NCBI RefSeq assembly: GCF_900090325.1
Contig: NZ_FMHW01000002.1
Coordinates: 7,131,001-7,195,000 of the forward strand
Source of the DNA: Micromonospora pallida
GTDB lineage: Bacteria > Actinomycetota > Actinomycetes > Mycobacteriales > Micromonosporaceae
Reading direction: 5' to 3'
Length of the DNA stretch: 64,000 nt
Part shown: in pieces, positions 35,235-44,130 of the stretch
Numbering within the stretch: the stretch's first letter is position 1
Layout: every line of letters begins with the position of its first letter
Made by a program: the position numbers and the translations under genes
The notes under the pieces: model-generated
What the model was told of the DNA's origin: nothing
The model's database searches: none
What the model saw: the letters and a program-made list of their open reading frames with translations, nothing else

Positions 35235-36602
35235 TCAGGTGAGCGCGTCGACGGCCTTGCGGGCGGCGATCAGCACCGGGTCCCAGACCGGAGCGTACGG
35301 CGGCGCGTAGCCGAGGTCGAGGCCGGTCATCTCGTCCACCGTCATGCCGTTCCACAGCGCCACGGCCAGGGCGTCGATCCGCTTGGCCGCCTCGGACCAG
35401 CCGACGATCTGCGCGCCGAGCAGCCGGCCGCTGGGCTTCTCGGCGATCAGTTTGACGGTCATGGTGCGGGCCCCGGGGTAGTAGCCGGCCCGGTTGGTCG
35501 ACTCGGTGACCACCGAGACGAACTCGAAGCCGGCCGCGGCGGCGTCGGACTCCCGCAGGCCGGTCCGCCCCACCTCCAGGTCGCAGACCTTGGTCACCGC
35601 CGTGCCGATCACGCCGGGGAAGGTGGCGTACCCGCCGCCGATGTTGATGCCGGCCACCCGGCCCTGCTTGTTGGCGTGCGTGCCGAGGGGGATGTGGACC
35701 GGTTGGCCGCTGACCCGGTGCAGGGTCTCCACGCAGTCCCCGGCCGCCCACACCCCGTCCACCCCGACCACCCGCATCCGGCGGTCCACCCGGATCCCGC
35801 CGGACGGACCGACCGGCAGGCCGGCCGCCTCGGCGAGCGCGGTGTTCGGGCGTACCCCGAGACCGAGGACGACGACGTCGGCCGGGAACTCGCCGGCGTC
35901 CGTGCACACACCGGTGACCCGGCCGTCGTGGGTCTCCAGCCCGGTGACCGTCACCCCGGTACGGATGTCCACGCCCAGTCCCCGCATCGCGTCGGCGACC
36001 AGCTTGCCCATGTCCGGATCCACGGTGGACATCGGCTGGTCGGCCTGCTCGACGAGGATCACCGACAGCCCGCGCACGATCAGCGCCTCGGCCATCTCCA
36101 CGCCGATGTAGCCGCCGCCGACCACCACCGCGCGGCGGGGCTGCGGGTCGCCCTCCAGCCAGTCGCGCAGCGCGTCGCCGTCGTCGAGGGTCTGCACCCC
36201 GAACACTCCGGCCGCGTCGGTGCGGGCCCACTTCGGGTGCACCGGGGTCGCGCCGGTGGCGTACACCAGGGTGTCGAACCGCTCGCGGACGTCGCCGCCG
36301 CCGGTGAGGTCCCGGGCGACGACCTCGCGCCGGTCGAGGTCGATGGCGGTGACCTCGTGCCGGAGCCGGACGTCCACGTGGAACTGCTCGCGGAAGGTGG
36401 CCGGGTCGCGGGCGACCAGGTCGTCCCGCTCGTCCACCAGCCCGCTGATCCAGTACGGGATGCCGCAGGACGAGTAGGACGTGAACCGTCCCCGGTCGAA
36501 CGCCACGATCTCGAGGTCGTCCGGACCGCGCCGCCGCCGCGCCTGGGACGCCGCCGCCATGCCGCCGGCGTCGGCGCCCACCACGATCAACCGTTCCGCC
36601 AT
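35235..36602 (-). CDS. FAD-dependent pyridine nucleotide-disulfide oxidoreductase (CoA-disulfide reductase-like)
   Basis: A 455-residue flavoprotein. FAD-binding IVVGADAGGMAAA (5-17), a single redox Cys in YSSCGIPYWISG (about 43-54), NAD-binding VVVGGGYIGVEMAEAL and GLGVRPNT are in order, with a C-terminal dimerisation domain (NRAGYYPGA, GAQIVGW). One active-site Cys rather than a pair indicates CoA-disulfide/polysulfide reductase or NADH oxidase. It lies 4 bases after the GCS2 ligase gene, so thiol or glutamyl-thiol metabolism may link them. Confidence 0.88.
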   Translation of the reverse strand: MAERLIVVGADAGGMAAASQARRRRGPDDLEIVAFDRGRFTSYSSCGIPYWISGLVDERDDLVARDPATFREQFHVDVRLRHEVTAIDLDRREVVARDLTGGGDVRERFDTLVYATGATPVHPKWARTDAAGVFGVQTLDDGDALRDWLEGDPQPRRAVVVGGGYIGVEMAEALIVRGLSVILVEQADQPMSTVDPDMGKLVADAMRGLGVDIRTGVTVTGLETHDGRVTGVCTDAGEFPADVVVLGLGVRPNTALAEAAGLPVGPSGGIRVDRRMRVVGVDGVWAAGDCVETLHRVSGQPVHIPLGTHANKQGRVAGINIGGGYATFPGVIGTAVTKVCDLEVGRTGLRESDAAAAGFEFVSVVTESTNRAGYYPGARTMTVKLIAEKPSGRLLGAQIVGWSEAAKRIDALAVALWNGMTVDEMTGLDLGYAPPYAPVWDPVLIAARKAVDALT

Positions 36603-36606
36603 CGGG

Positions 36607-37779
36607 TCAGTCTGTCACCGTCGGGGAGCCGCCGCGCGTCTGTCGCGCCACGTCCTCGACCACGTCGAGCAGGCGTCCGGTACGGGCGTACACCGCGCGC
36701 TGCCGCTCGGCGCCGGTGCCGTGCCGACGTACCCCGGCGAGCAGTTCGTCGACCTGGTCGGTGTCGCCGTGCCGGTCCAGTTCGGGGCGGACGTGGTCGA
36801 CCAGACGGTCCAGCAGGTCCCACGCCGGACCCACCTTGCCGGAGTGCGGGTCGACGGCCTTGCCGGTCAGCCCGTCGTGCGCGGCCCGCCAGTGCGCCGC
36901 GACCATCAGGTGGTGGTCGACCCGGGAGGCGGGACGGCCGGCGGCGATCTCCGTCAGCGCGGTGCCGACCAGGGCCCGGACCAGCGCGGCCACCAGGATC
37001 GTGTCGTCCAGGGACGGGCAGACGTCGCCTATGCGGATTTCCACCGTCGGGTACTTCGCCGACAGTCGGGCGTACCAGTAGAGCATCCCCTCGTCCAGCA
37101 TCACGCCGCTGTCGATGAGCTGCCGGATCAGCCGCTGGTAGTGCGCGTACGAGTCGAGCCAGGGAGTGGGGGCCACCGAGGGCCAGTGTTCCCACTCGAT
37201 CGAGCGCCAGCTCGCGTACCCGGTGTCCTCGCCGGCGGAGAACGGGGAGTTGGTGGTGAGCGCGTGCAGGACCGGCAGCCAGGGCCGGACGTGGTTGAGC
37301 ACCTGCACGCCGGTGTCCGGGTCGGGGATGCCGACGTGCACGTGCATGCCGTTGTTGCCCGGGCCGGGCGCGAGCAGCCGGAACCGCTCGACCATCCGGT
37401 CGAAGCGTGGCTTGTCCACCACCGGGGGGACCGGGCCCTCGACCGGGCCGGTGCCGATGGCGAGCAGCCGGACGCCGGCCCGTTCGGCGGCGTCGGCGAG
37501 TCCGGCGCGGAGCAGCCCGAGGGAGTGCCGGATCGCCCCGAGGTCCAGCCCGGGCGGGCTGCCGATCTCGATCTGGCTGGTCTGGAACTCCCGCTCGACC
37601 TGGCCGCTCAGCTCCGGGGGCACCTGTTCCATCACCAGGTCGACGGCGGGCACGGCCACGCCGGTGTGCGGGTCGACGAGGAGGAACTCCTCCTCCACGC
37701 CGACGGTGAGCAGGTCGGGTCCGTCCGGCGTGCTCGTCACGTCCTGGGTCGCCACCTGGCCGGCCACGGCCTTCACCAC
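36607..37779 (-). CDS. GCS2-family carboxylate-amine ligase (YbdK type)
   Basis: A 390-residue ATP-grasp-like ligase. LTVGVEEEFLLVD (24-36) holds the metal-binding glutamates, and NNGMHVHVGI and PTVEIRIGDVCPS are family motifs. Homologues join glutamate to cysteine weakly or other amines. Actinomycetes use mycothiol, so the true substrate is open. Starts GTG 37779 or 37776; AAAAAGG precedes. It is followed at 4 bases by the CoA-disulfide-reductase-like gene. Confidence 0.87.
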   Translation of the reverse strand: MVKAVAGQVATQDVTSTPDGPDLLTVGVEEEFLLVDPHTGVAVPAVDLVMEQVPPELSGQVEREFQTSQIEIGSPPGLDLGAIRHSLGLLRAGLADAAERAGVRLLAIGTGPVEGPVPPVVDKPRFDRMVERFRLLAPGPGNNGMHVHVGIPDPDTGVQVLNHVRPWLPVLHALTTNSPFSAGEDTGYASWRSIEWEHWPSVAPTPWLDSYAHYQRLIRQLIDSGVMLDEGMLYWYARLSAKYPTVEIRIGDVCPSLDDTILVAALVRALVGTALTEIAAGRPASRVDHHLMVAAHWRAAHDGLTGKAVDPHSGKVGPAWDLLDRLVDHVRPELDRHGDTDQVDELLAGVRRHGTGAERQRAVYARTGRLLDVVEDVARQTRGGSPTVTD

Positions 37780-37915
37780 CTTTTTCCGGCCCGCGCCGCT
37801 CGCGGGGGCTGCGCTCTGGGCTACCCAGGGGTACGCGGCCGGAAAACGTCACCCCGGCGTGTCGGTTCGGGCTCGCCGGGGTCGGGAACGTGACAGCGGG
37901 TTCTAGGCTGTGCGC

Positions 37916-38215
37916 GTGCCGGCTCTGCTGTCGTTGACGACCTGGGTATGGGCGTACGCGCTCAGCCAGGTCGTCGTGCTCGCCGACCGGCCGGCCGAGT
38001 TGCTCGCCGGTGCGGCGGTCGGCGCCGCGCTGCTGCTCGCCACGGTGGTGGCCATCCTGGTGACGGCGGTCGGCCCGGCCGGGCCCCGCGCCGTCCGGCA
38101 GGCCCGCTCGCTGCGGGAACGCGCCCGCCGACGGCGGATGCCCCGCCAGCTCGACCCGGATGCGCCGGGTCGTCCCCGCCCCCGCGCGCCCGGCGTACGC
38201 CCCGCGACCGCGTAA
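37916..38215 (+). CDS. Small membrane protein preceding the YidC-like gene
   Basis: A 99-residue protein. Two hydrophobic helices (about 3-23 and 29-52) are followed by an Arg/Pro-rich cytoplasmic tail. GTG 37916 is chosen because TAGGCT (37904-37909) ends 6 bases upstream (leaderless); GTG 37910 is the alternative. Similar short proteins precede YidC-like genes in Micromonospora, so it may assist membrane insertion. No motif supports a mechanism. Confidence 0.6.
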   Translation: MPALLSLTTWVWAYALSQVVVLADRPAELLAGAAVGAALLLATVVAILVTAVGPAGPRAVRQARSLRERARRRRMPRQLDPDAPGRPRPRAPGVRPATA

Positions 38216-38364
38216 CGCGTCGCCGGCTCTCCGCCGGTTTCTTCGTCCTGCCGCCCGGACCGCACCATCGGGTCCGGTCCGCCCGTTCCGCGTCACGCGG
38301 TCGGTTCCGTCTGTCATCCGTCCATCGAGGACATTCGACCGGAATCGCACCGAGGGGTACGTTC

Positions 38365-39216
38365 ATGCTCGCCTTCGCGCCACTCGACGCCGCTGTCGGC
38401 GTCGCCTCCGAGGCCGTACACGCGCTCGCCACCGCGCTCGCGCCGCTGGCCGGCGGGACCGCCACCGCCGTCGCCATCGTCGGATTCACCGTCATCGTCC
38501 GGTTGCTGATCGCGCCGCTCACCGTCGCCCAGGTCCGGGGGGAGCGGCGGCGCGCGGCCCTCGCCCCGCAGGTCGGCGAGTTGCGTCGCCGGTACGGCAG
38601 CGACCCCGCCCGGTTGCAGCGGGAACTGCTCGACCTGTACCGCTCCGCCGGGTCGACTCCGCTGGCGGGCTGCCTGCCGGCGCTGCTCCAGGCGCCGTTC
38701 CTCCTGGTCATGTACCGCCTGTTCAGCACCGAGGGCCAGGCGCCGCTGGCCGGACGGCTGGCCGGGGTGCCGCTGGGCCACCAGCTCACCGACGGGCTGG
38801 CCGGGGCGGCCGGCCCGGTCTGGGGCGTACTGCTGACGGCGTTGGTGGCCCTGGCCTGGCTGGCCTCGCGGCGGATGCGCCGGACCATGGCTGCCGGGTC
38901 GGCGCTGCCCGGTGGCGCCGTCCTCCCCGGTGGCCCGGCCGTCCCCGGTGGCCCGGCCGTCCCCGGTGGGTCGGCCGCCCTGGGTGGTGGCTCGGCGCCA
39001 CGCAGGGGTTCGGGTGGGGCAGCCGGGGATGCGGGCGCGGCGGTGATCGGCCGGATCATGCCGCTGCTGCCGTACGCCACGGTGCCGTTCGCCGTGGTGC
39101 TGCCCCTGGCGGGCGTGCTCTACCTGGTCACCACCACGGCCTTCACCGCTCTGGAGCACACCGTGTTGCGCCGTGGCCAGACGGTCTCGCCGGCAACCCT
39201 GGACAGAAACAGTTAA
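38365..39216 (+). CDS. YidC/Oxa1-like membrane protein insertase
   Basis: A 283-residue protein. FTVIVRLLIAPLTVAQVRGERR gives the first conserved helix and the amphipathic cytoplasmic hairpin (residues 50-95); the second block is CLPALLQAPFLLVMYRLF. Five helices are expected. A variable loop (about 178-218) is made of repeated GGPAVP units. Actinomycetes usually have a main yidC near the origin; this shorter paralogue, whose conserved Arg is probably the one in FTVIVRLL, may serve special substrates. ATG 38365 follows GAGGGG. Confidence 0.85.
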   Translation: MLAFAPLDAAVGVASEAVHALATALAPLAGGTATAVAIVGFTVIVRLLIAPLTVAQVRGERRRAALAPQVGELRRRYGSDPARLQRELLDLYRSAGSTPLAGCLPALLQAPFLLVMYRLFSTEGQAPLAGRLAGVPLGHQLTDGLAGAAGPVWGVLLTALVALAWLASRRMRRTMAAGSALPGGAVLPGGPAVPGGPAVPGGSAALGGGSAPRRGSGGAAGDAGAAVIGRIMPLLPYATVPFAVVLPLAGVLYLVTTTAFTALEHTVLRRGQTVSPATLDRNS

Positions 39217-39279
39217 CTTTCTTGATAATTACCGCACCTGTCGACGTCCATGGATGCCTGTCCGGGCCTGGAGGGCCGA

Positions 39280-40671
39280 ATGAAGCGTTCCCGAACTCTT
39301 GTCATCTCGCTGGTCGCCGCCCTGGTGGCGACGCTCGGCGCGGCCTGGGCGGCGCTGCCCGCGTTCGCCGCCGGTGCCACCGCGACCTTCACCAAGACCG
39401 CCGACTGGGGCACCGGTTGGGAGGGGAAGTACACCATCACCAACGGTGGCGGCAGCACCGTCAACGGCTGGAGCCTGATTTTCGACCTGCCGACCGGAAC
39501 CAGCGTCGGCACCTACTGGGACGCCCTGCTCACCTCCTCGGGGCAGCGGTACACCTTCACCAACCGCTCCTGGAACGGCACCATCGCCCCGGGCGCGTCG
39601 GTGTCGTTCGGTTTCATCGCCACCGGCTCCGGCACGCCGCGTAACTGCACCCTCAACGGCGCGGCCTGCGGCGGCGGCACTCCACCGACCACCCCGCCGC
39701 CCACCACCACACCGCCGCCGACGACTCCGCCCCCGACCACCCCACCCCCGACGACCCCGCCGCCCACCTCCGGCCTGCCGAGGCACGCGCTCACCGGGTA
39801 CTGGCACAACTTCGACAACCCGGCGGTCGAGCTGCGGCTGCGCGACGTGCCGGGCGAGTACGACGTGATCGCGGTCGCCTTCGCCGAGGCGACCAGCACC
39901 CCGGGCGCGGTCACCTTCGCCGTCGACCCCGGGCTGTCGGCGTCCCTCGGTGGCTACACCGACGCCGACTTCCGAGCCGACGTGCAGACCCTCCGCTCCC
40001 GGGGCAAGAAGGTGATCATCTCGGTCGGCGGGGAGACCGGCCGGGTGGCGGTCAACGACGCGGCCAGCGCGACCGCCTTCGCCGACAGCACACACGCGCT
40101 CATCCAGCGGTACGGCTTCGACGGGGTCGACATCGACCTGGAGAACGGCCTGAACCCGACCTACATGGGCCAGGCGCTGCGTTCGCTGCGGGCGAAGGTC
40201 GGGGCGAACCTGATCATCACGATGGCGCCGCAGACCATCGACATGCAGTCCCCGGCGGGCAGCTACTTCAAGCTCGCCCTGGACATTCGGGACATCCTCA
40301 CCGTCGTGCACACCCAGTACTACAACTCCGGGGCGATGCTCGGCTGCGACAACAACGCGGCGTACCCGCAGGGCACGGTGAACTTCATCGTCGCGCTGGC
40401 CTGCATCCAACTGGAGGCCGGGCTCCGCCCCGACCAGGTGGCGCTCGGGCTGCCCGCCGGTCCGGGCGCGGCCGGTGGCGGAATCGTCCCGCCCAGCGTG
40501 GTCAACGCCGCGCTGGACTGCCTCGCCAAGGGCACCAACTGCGGCAGCTTCCGGCCGCCGCGCACCTACCCCGCGCTGCGGGGGGCGATGACCTGGTCGA
40601 TCAACTGGGACATCAGCAACGGCAACGGCTTCGCCCGTACGGTGAAGCCGCACCTGGCGACGCTGCCCTGA
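39280..40671 (+). CDS. Secreted chitinase: CBM2 plus GH18
   Basis: A 463-residue exoenzyme. Signal peptide 1-31 (MKRSR, hydrophobic core, cleavage near AFA-A); CBM2 carbohydrate-binding module (about 32-130); Thr/Pro linker with PPPTT repeats (135-165); GH18 barrel (168-463). The catalytic motif is FDGVDIDLENG, with acid Glu288 preceded by Asp284 and Asp286; SVGGETG forms the second conserved strand. It cleaves chitin in the medium. ATG 39280 has GAGGG before it; the promoter region is AT-rich with GATAAT at 39224-39229. Confidence 0.93.
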   Translation: MKRSRTLVISLVAALVATLGAAWAALPAFAAGATATFTKTADWGTGWEGKYTITNGGGSTVNGWSLIFDLPTGTSVGTYWDALLTSSGQRYTFTNRSWNGTIAPGASVSFGFIATGSGTPRNCTLNGAACGGGTPPTTPPPTTTPPPTTPPPTTPPPTTPPPTSGLPRHALTGYWHNFDNPAVELRLRDVPGEYDVIAVAFAEATSTPGAVTFAVDPGLSASLGGYTDADFRADVQTLRSRGKKVIISVGGETGRVAVNDAASATAFADSTHALIQRYGFDGVDIDLENGLNPTYMGQALRSLRAKVGANLIITMAPQTIDMQSPAGSYFKLALDIRDILTVVHTQYYNSGAMLGCDNNAAYPQGTVNFIVALACIQLEAGLRPDQVALGLPAGPGAAGGGIVPPSVVNAALDCLAKGTNCGSFRPPRTYPALRGAMTWSINWDISNGNGFARTVKPHLATLP

Positions 40672-40677
40672 CCCGAC

Positions 40678-40715
40678 CGGCCCGGACGTCGAAGCCGCCG
40701 TCGGCGTCCGGGCCG
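40678..40715 (+). terminator. Terminator hairpin after the chitinase gene
   Basis: An 11-bp perfect stem, CGGCCCGGACG (40678-40688) with CGTCCGGGCCG (40705-40715), 7 bases after the stop. No U-tract. Confidence 0.65.
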
Positions 40716-40804
40716 TGCTCAGCGGCCGGCGGTCACCCACGCCCGGTCGGTGGTCAACGGCTGATGGTCACCCGTGCCCGGCCGTGCTCAGCGGCCGGCG
40801 GTCA
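40711..40804. repeat. 25-bp direct repeat copying the dedA 3' end
   Basis: The 25 bases at 40711-40735 recur exactly at 40780-40804, where they contain the last codons and stop of the reverse-strand dedA gene (core TCAGCGGCCGGCGGTCA). The intervening part also repeats GGTCACCC. Confidence 0.8.
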
Positions 40805-41459
40805 TCGACTGCCGGTCGCGCCGGGCTCGGCGTCGGCGCGCCTTCTTCACCGCCCAGTGGGCGATCATGAGGGCGAAGAGGGCCAGGATGCCGTAGTCGA
40901 ACCAGGAGCTGTACCGGTCGATCTGCTCCCAGCGCGACCCGAGGGCGTACCCGAGCCCGACGAAGATCGCATTCCAGGCCCCGCTGCCCAGCGTGGTCAG
41001 CAGGCTGAACTCCACCAGCGGCATCCGGTTCGTTCCGGCCGGGATCGACACCAGGCTGCGCACCACCGGCGCCATCCGGCCGAACAGCACCGCCCAGCGG
41101 CCGTGCCGCTCGAACCAGCGGTCGGCGCGTTCCAGGTCGTCCCGGTCCACCAGGGGAAGCTTGTCCAGCCAGCGCTTGAGCCGCTCCTCGCCGAGCCCCG
41201 CGCCGATCCAGTAGAGGACGAGCGCGCCGACCAGGGAACCGACGGTGGCGGCCAGCCAGACCACCACCAGGTTGAAGCGTCCCTCGCCGGCCAGGTAACC
41301 GGCCATCGCCAGGACGATCTCGCTGGGGATCGGTGGGACGATGCTCTCCAGAGCGACCAGCAGCGCCACCCCGGGCGTCCCCATCGCCTCGATGACGCCG
41401 GCCACCCAGCCGGTCAGCCCGCCGAGTTGAGCCGGGTCGACGTTGTCGGCGAGTGCCAT
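40788..41459 (-). CDS. DedA-family membrane protein
   Basis: A 223-residue protein. The DedA signatures are LESIVPPIPSEIVLAMAGYLA (about 30-50, with the membrane-embedded acidic residue) and FGRMAPVVRSLVSIPAGTNRM (the conserved Arg block); five to six hydrophobic segments are present. Members act as lipid (undecaprenyl-phosphate or PE) flippases or affect proton-motive force. ATG 41459 follows GGAAGGA. The C-terminal tail is basic (KKARRRRARR), cytoplasmic. Confidence 0.9.
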   Translation of the reverse strand: MALADNVDPAQLGGLTGWVAGVIEAMGTPGVALLVALESIVPPIPSEIVLAMAGYLAGEGRFNLVVVWLAATVGSLVGALVLYWIGAGLGEERLKRWLDKLPLVDRDDLERADRWFERHGRWAVLFGRMAPVVRSLVSIPAGTNRMPLVEFSLLTTLGSGAWNAIFVGLGYALGSRWEQIDRYSSWFDYGILALFALMIAHWAVKKARRRRARRDRQSMTAGR

Positions 41460-41628
41460 GCGTGTCCTTCCGCCACCGGGGACCCTCGATCCGACGGTCG
41501 TACCCGATTCGGCCGCGACCACACCTGTCCGTGAGCCCCGCCACCGACCCGCGACCGCATCGGTCCGCAAACCTCGCCATCAACCGGGGCCCGGCGCGGT
41601 GGGGCGGCCGTCCTCGACGACCCCCGGG

Positions 41629-42231
41629 TCACTCGTGCAGGGCGGCGTCGGGCGGGCCGTGCCGCCAGCCGGTGAAGCGTACGGTGAGGCCACCCCGGGT
41701 CGGCGCGCAGCAGTACGGCCCGGCGGTGGCGACCGCCTCCGGGGCCAGCGGCGCGAGCCGGACCAGCCGCCAGGGCTGCCCGGCCACCCGGGCCCGTACG
41801 GTCAGCGCGTCGCCGGCCCGGCTGACCCGCACCGTCACCTCCCGGCCGGCCCACTCCGGCACCGGCGCGACCGACCAGTCCGAGACGCCCCGGGTGACCA
41901 CCGCGCCGACCTGCGGCTGGCCGTCGGAGACCTCGACCCCGGCCTTGACCCAGTGCTCCTCGTCCACCCGGACCAGCACACCGGCCTGGTCGAACTGCTC
42001 GGTGTAGTCGAGCCGGAAGCTCACCTCGACCGCGCTGCCGACGGCGAACGGGGCGAGCAGGGCCGGGGCGTCGTCGTGCACGAAGCCGTAGCTGGTGTGC
42101 CGCCAGAGGTCGCTGCCGGCAGCGGGTTCGACGAGGAGTTCACCGGCCGGGGTGGCTTCGACGCGTACCGGCTGGCCCAGCCAGCTTCCCGCCGTCCAGT
42201 CGACCGGCTGCGGCGCCTGCTCATGCTCCAT
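41629..42231 (-). CDS. DUF1349 concanavalin-like protein
   Basis: A 200-residue soluble protein that is nearly all beta-sheet. Blocks DLWRHTSYGFVHDDAPALLAPF, DQAGVLVRVDEEHWVKAGVE and TAGPYCCAPTRGGLTVRFTGW are typical of DUF1349 (regulation-of-enolase 1 family), a jelly-roll fold without a proven activity, often near sugar-active enzymes. It is divergent from the GH13 gene, 106 bases away. Function unknown. Confidence 0.82.
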   Translation of the reverse strand: MEHEQAPQPVDWTAGSWLGQPVRVEATPAGELLVEPAAGSDLWRHTSYGFVHDDAPALLAPFAVGSAVEVSFRLDYTEQFDQAGVLVRVDEEHWVKAGVEVSDGQPQVGAVVTRGVSDWSVAPVPEWAGREVTVRVSRAGDALTVRARVAGQPWRLVRLAPLAPEAVATAGPYCCAPTRGGLTVRFTGWRHGPPDAALHE

Positions 42232-42337
42232 ACCGGCAGGTTATCCGTCCGGCCGTCCGGGCTGGACCGCGCCGCTGTCCGCCGGGCGAGGCGTACTCGG
42301 GTTTGTCGAGGCGATCGACAGGAGAAGGTACGACGGC

Positions 42338-43990
42338 ATGGGTGACAGGTGGTACTCCGAGGCCGTCGTCTACTGCCTCGACATCGACACGTACGCGGAC
42401 TCCGACGGTGACGGGGTCGGCGACATCCGGGGCCTCATCGGCCGGCTCGACTACCTGGCCCGGCTGGGCGTGACGTGCCTCTGGCTGCATCCGATCCACC
42501 CGTCGCCCAACCGCGACGACGGGTACGACGTCACCGACTTCTACAACGTGGACCCGCGCTTCGGCACCCTGGGCGACTTCGCCGAATTGCTGCACCAGGC
42601 CCAGAACCGGGGCATCCGGGTGATCATCGACCTGGTGGTGAACCACACCTCGAACGAACACCCCTGGTTCCAGTCGGCCCGCTCCTCACCGGACTCGCCG
42701 TACCGGAACTGGTACGTCTGGTCCGAGCACGAGCCGGCGGACCGCTTCCAGGGCATGGTCTTCCCGGGCGAACAGCACGAGACCTGGACCTACGACCGGA
42801 CCGCGAAGGCCTGGTTCTACCACCGGTTCTACGGGTACCAACCGGACCTGAACATGGCCAACCCGGAGGTCCGGAACGAGGTCAAGAAGATCATGTCGTT
42901 CTGGCTCCAGCTCGGGGTCTCCGGGTTCCGGATGGACGCCGTCCCGTTCATCATCGAGCTGACCGAGCCGGGCAACGCCAACGCGCCCAAGGACCTCGAG
43001 TTCCTCACCGAACTGCGCCAGCACGTGCAGTGGCGTCGGGGCGACGCGGTCCTGCTCGCCGAGGCCAACGTGGAGCCGGACCAACTGCCGCAGTTCTTCG
43101 GCGACGCCGCCGGCTCGGCCAACCGGCTGCACATGCTCTTCGACTTCATGCTCAACGGGCGGCTGATGCTCGCCCTGGCCCGGCAGGACCCGGAACCGGT
43201 GATCGAGGCGCTGCGGGACACCCCGGCCCTGCCATCGGGCGGACAGTGGGCCACCTTCCTGCGCAACCACGACGAGATCGACCTGTCCCGGCTCACCGCC
43301 GAGCAGCGCGAGCAGGTGTACACGCAGTTCGGCCCGGACGAGAGCATGCGCATCTACGACCGGGGCATCCGTCGCCGGCTCGCCCCGATGCTCGGCAACG
43401 AGCGTCGCCGGATCGAGCTGGCGTACGCCCTCCAGTTCTCCCTGCGCGGCACGCCGGTGCTCCGCTACGGCGAGGAGATCGGGATGGGGGACGACCTGTC
43501 CCTGGCCGGGCGGCAGGCGATCCGTACCCCGATGCAGTGGTCGTACCAGCCGAACGCCGGCTTCTCCACGGCGGACCCGGAGAAGCTGGTCCGCCCGGTG
43601 ATCGACAAGGGTGAGTTCAGCTACGAGAAGGTCAACGTCACCGCGCAGCGCGCGGACCGTAACTCCCTGCTGGCCTGGTTCGAGCGCATGATCCGTACGC
43701 TGCGCGAGGCTCCCGAGATCGGCTCCGGCTCGACCACCCACATCGACGTACCGATGCCCCCCGGCGTGCTCGCCCACCGGGCCGACGGAGCGACCGGCAC
43801 GATGGTCTTCCTGCACAACCTGGGCACGCAGGAGGCGGTGGTGGACCTCAGCCTGCTCCAGCCGGAGGCCGACCTGCCGAACGACGTGCTCACCGACCGG
43901 GACTACGGCGGTGTCGGCAAGCTCGACGCACTCCGGATCACCGGCTACGGCTACCGCTGGATCCGGCTGCGTCGCGCCTGGTCCTCCTGA
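42338..43990 (+). CDS. GH13 trehalose-synthase-like alpha-glucan enzyme
   Basis: A 550-residue enzyme. All four GH13 regions are present: DLVVNHTS (98-105), GFRMDAVPF with nucleophile Asp200, LLAEANVE with acid Glu242, and FLRNHDEID with Asp312. The start WYSEAVVYCLDIDTYADSDGDGVGD resembles TreS (maltose to trehalose isomerase), with CLDI where TreS has VDV/VRSF. Many paralogues of this form are annotated alpha-amylase or TreS. No maltokinase domain is fused. ATG 42338 is 9 bases after AGGAGAAGG. Confidence 0.86.
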   Translation: MGDRWYSEAVVYCLDIDTYADSDGDGVGDIRGLIGRLDYLARLGVTCLWLHPIHPSPNRDDGYDVTDFYNVDPRFGTLGDFAELLHQAQNRGIRVIIDLVVNHTSNEHPWFQSARSSPDSPYRNWYVWSEHEPADRFQGMVFPGEQHETWTYDRTAKAWFYHRFYGYQPDLNMANPEVRNEVKKIMSFWLQLGVSGFRMDAVPFIIELTEPGNANAPKDLEFLTELRQHVQWRRGDAVLLAEANVEPDQLPQFFGDAAGSANRLHMLFDFMLNGRLMLALARQDPEPVIEALRDTPALPSGGQWATFLRNHDEIDLSRLTAEQREQVYTQFGPDESMRIYDRGIRRRLAPMLGNERRRIELAYALQFSLRGTPVLRYGEEIGMGDDLSLAGRQAIRTPMQWSYQPNAGFSTADPEKLVRPVIDKGEFSYEKVNVTAQRADRNSLLAWFERMIRTLREAPEIGSGSTTHIDVPMPPGVLAHRADGATGTMVFLHNLGTQEAVVDLSLLQPEADLPNDVLTDRDYGGVGKLDALRITGYGYRWIRLRRAWSS

Positions 43991-44130
43991 GGCGGGCGCA
44001 CCCTCCCACGGCCGCGAGGATTCGCCGCGGGACGGCGGTGACGGCCGCAGCGCGCCCTCCCGCGCGGGGTCCGCGCCGCCCTGGCATGCGCGGTAGGGTG
44101 CGGGGGTCGCTTTGTTACTGGGAGGTAGGT

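Noticed and set aside
36587..38350. 587-codon reverse frame across the GCS2 gene
   Set aside because: Arg-rich frame-shifted shadow that crosses two real genes and a promoter.
39217..39279. DasR-type operator before the chitinase
   Set aside because: Looked for the ACTGGTCTAGACCAGT pattern; the region is AT-rich promoter sequence without it.
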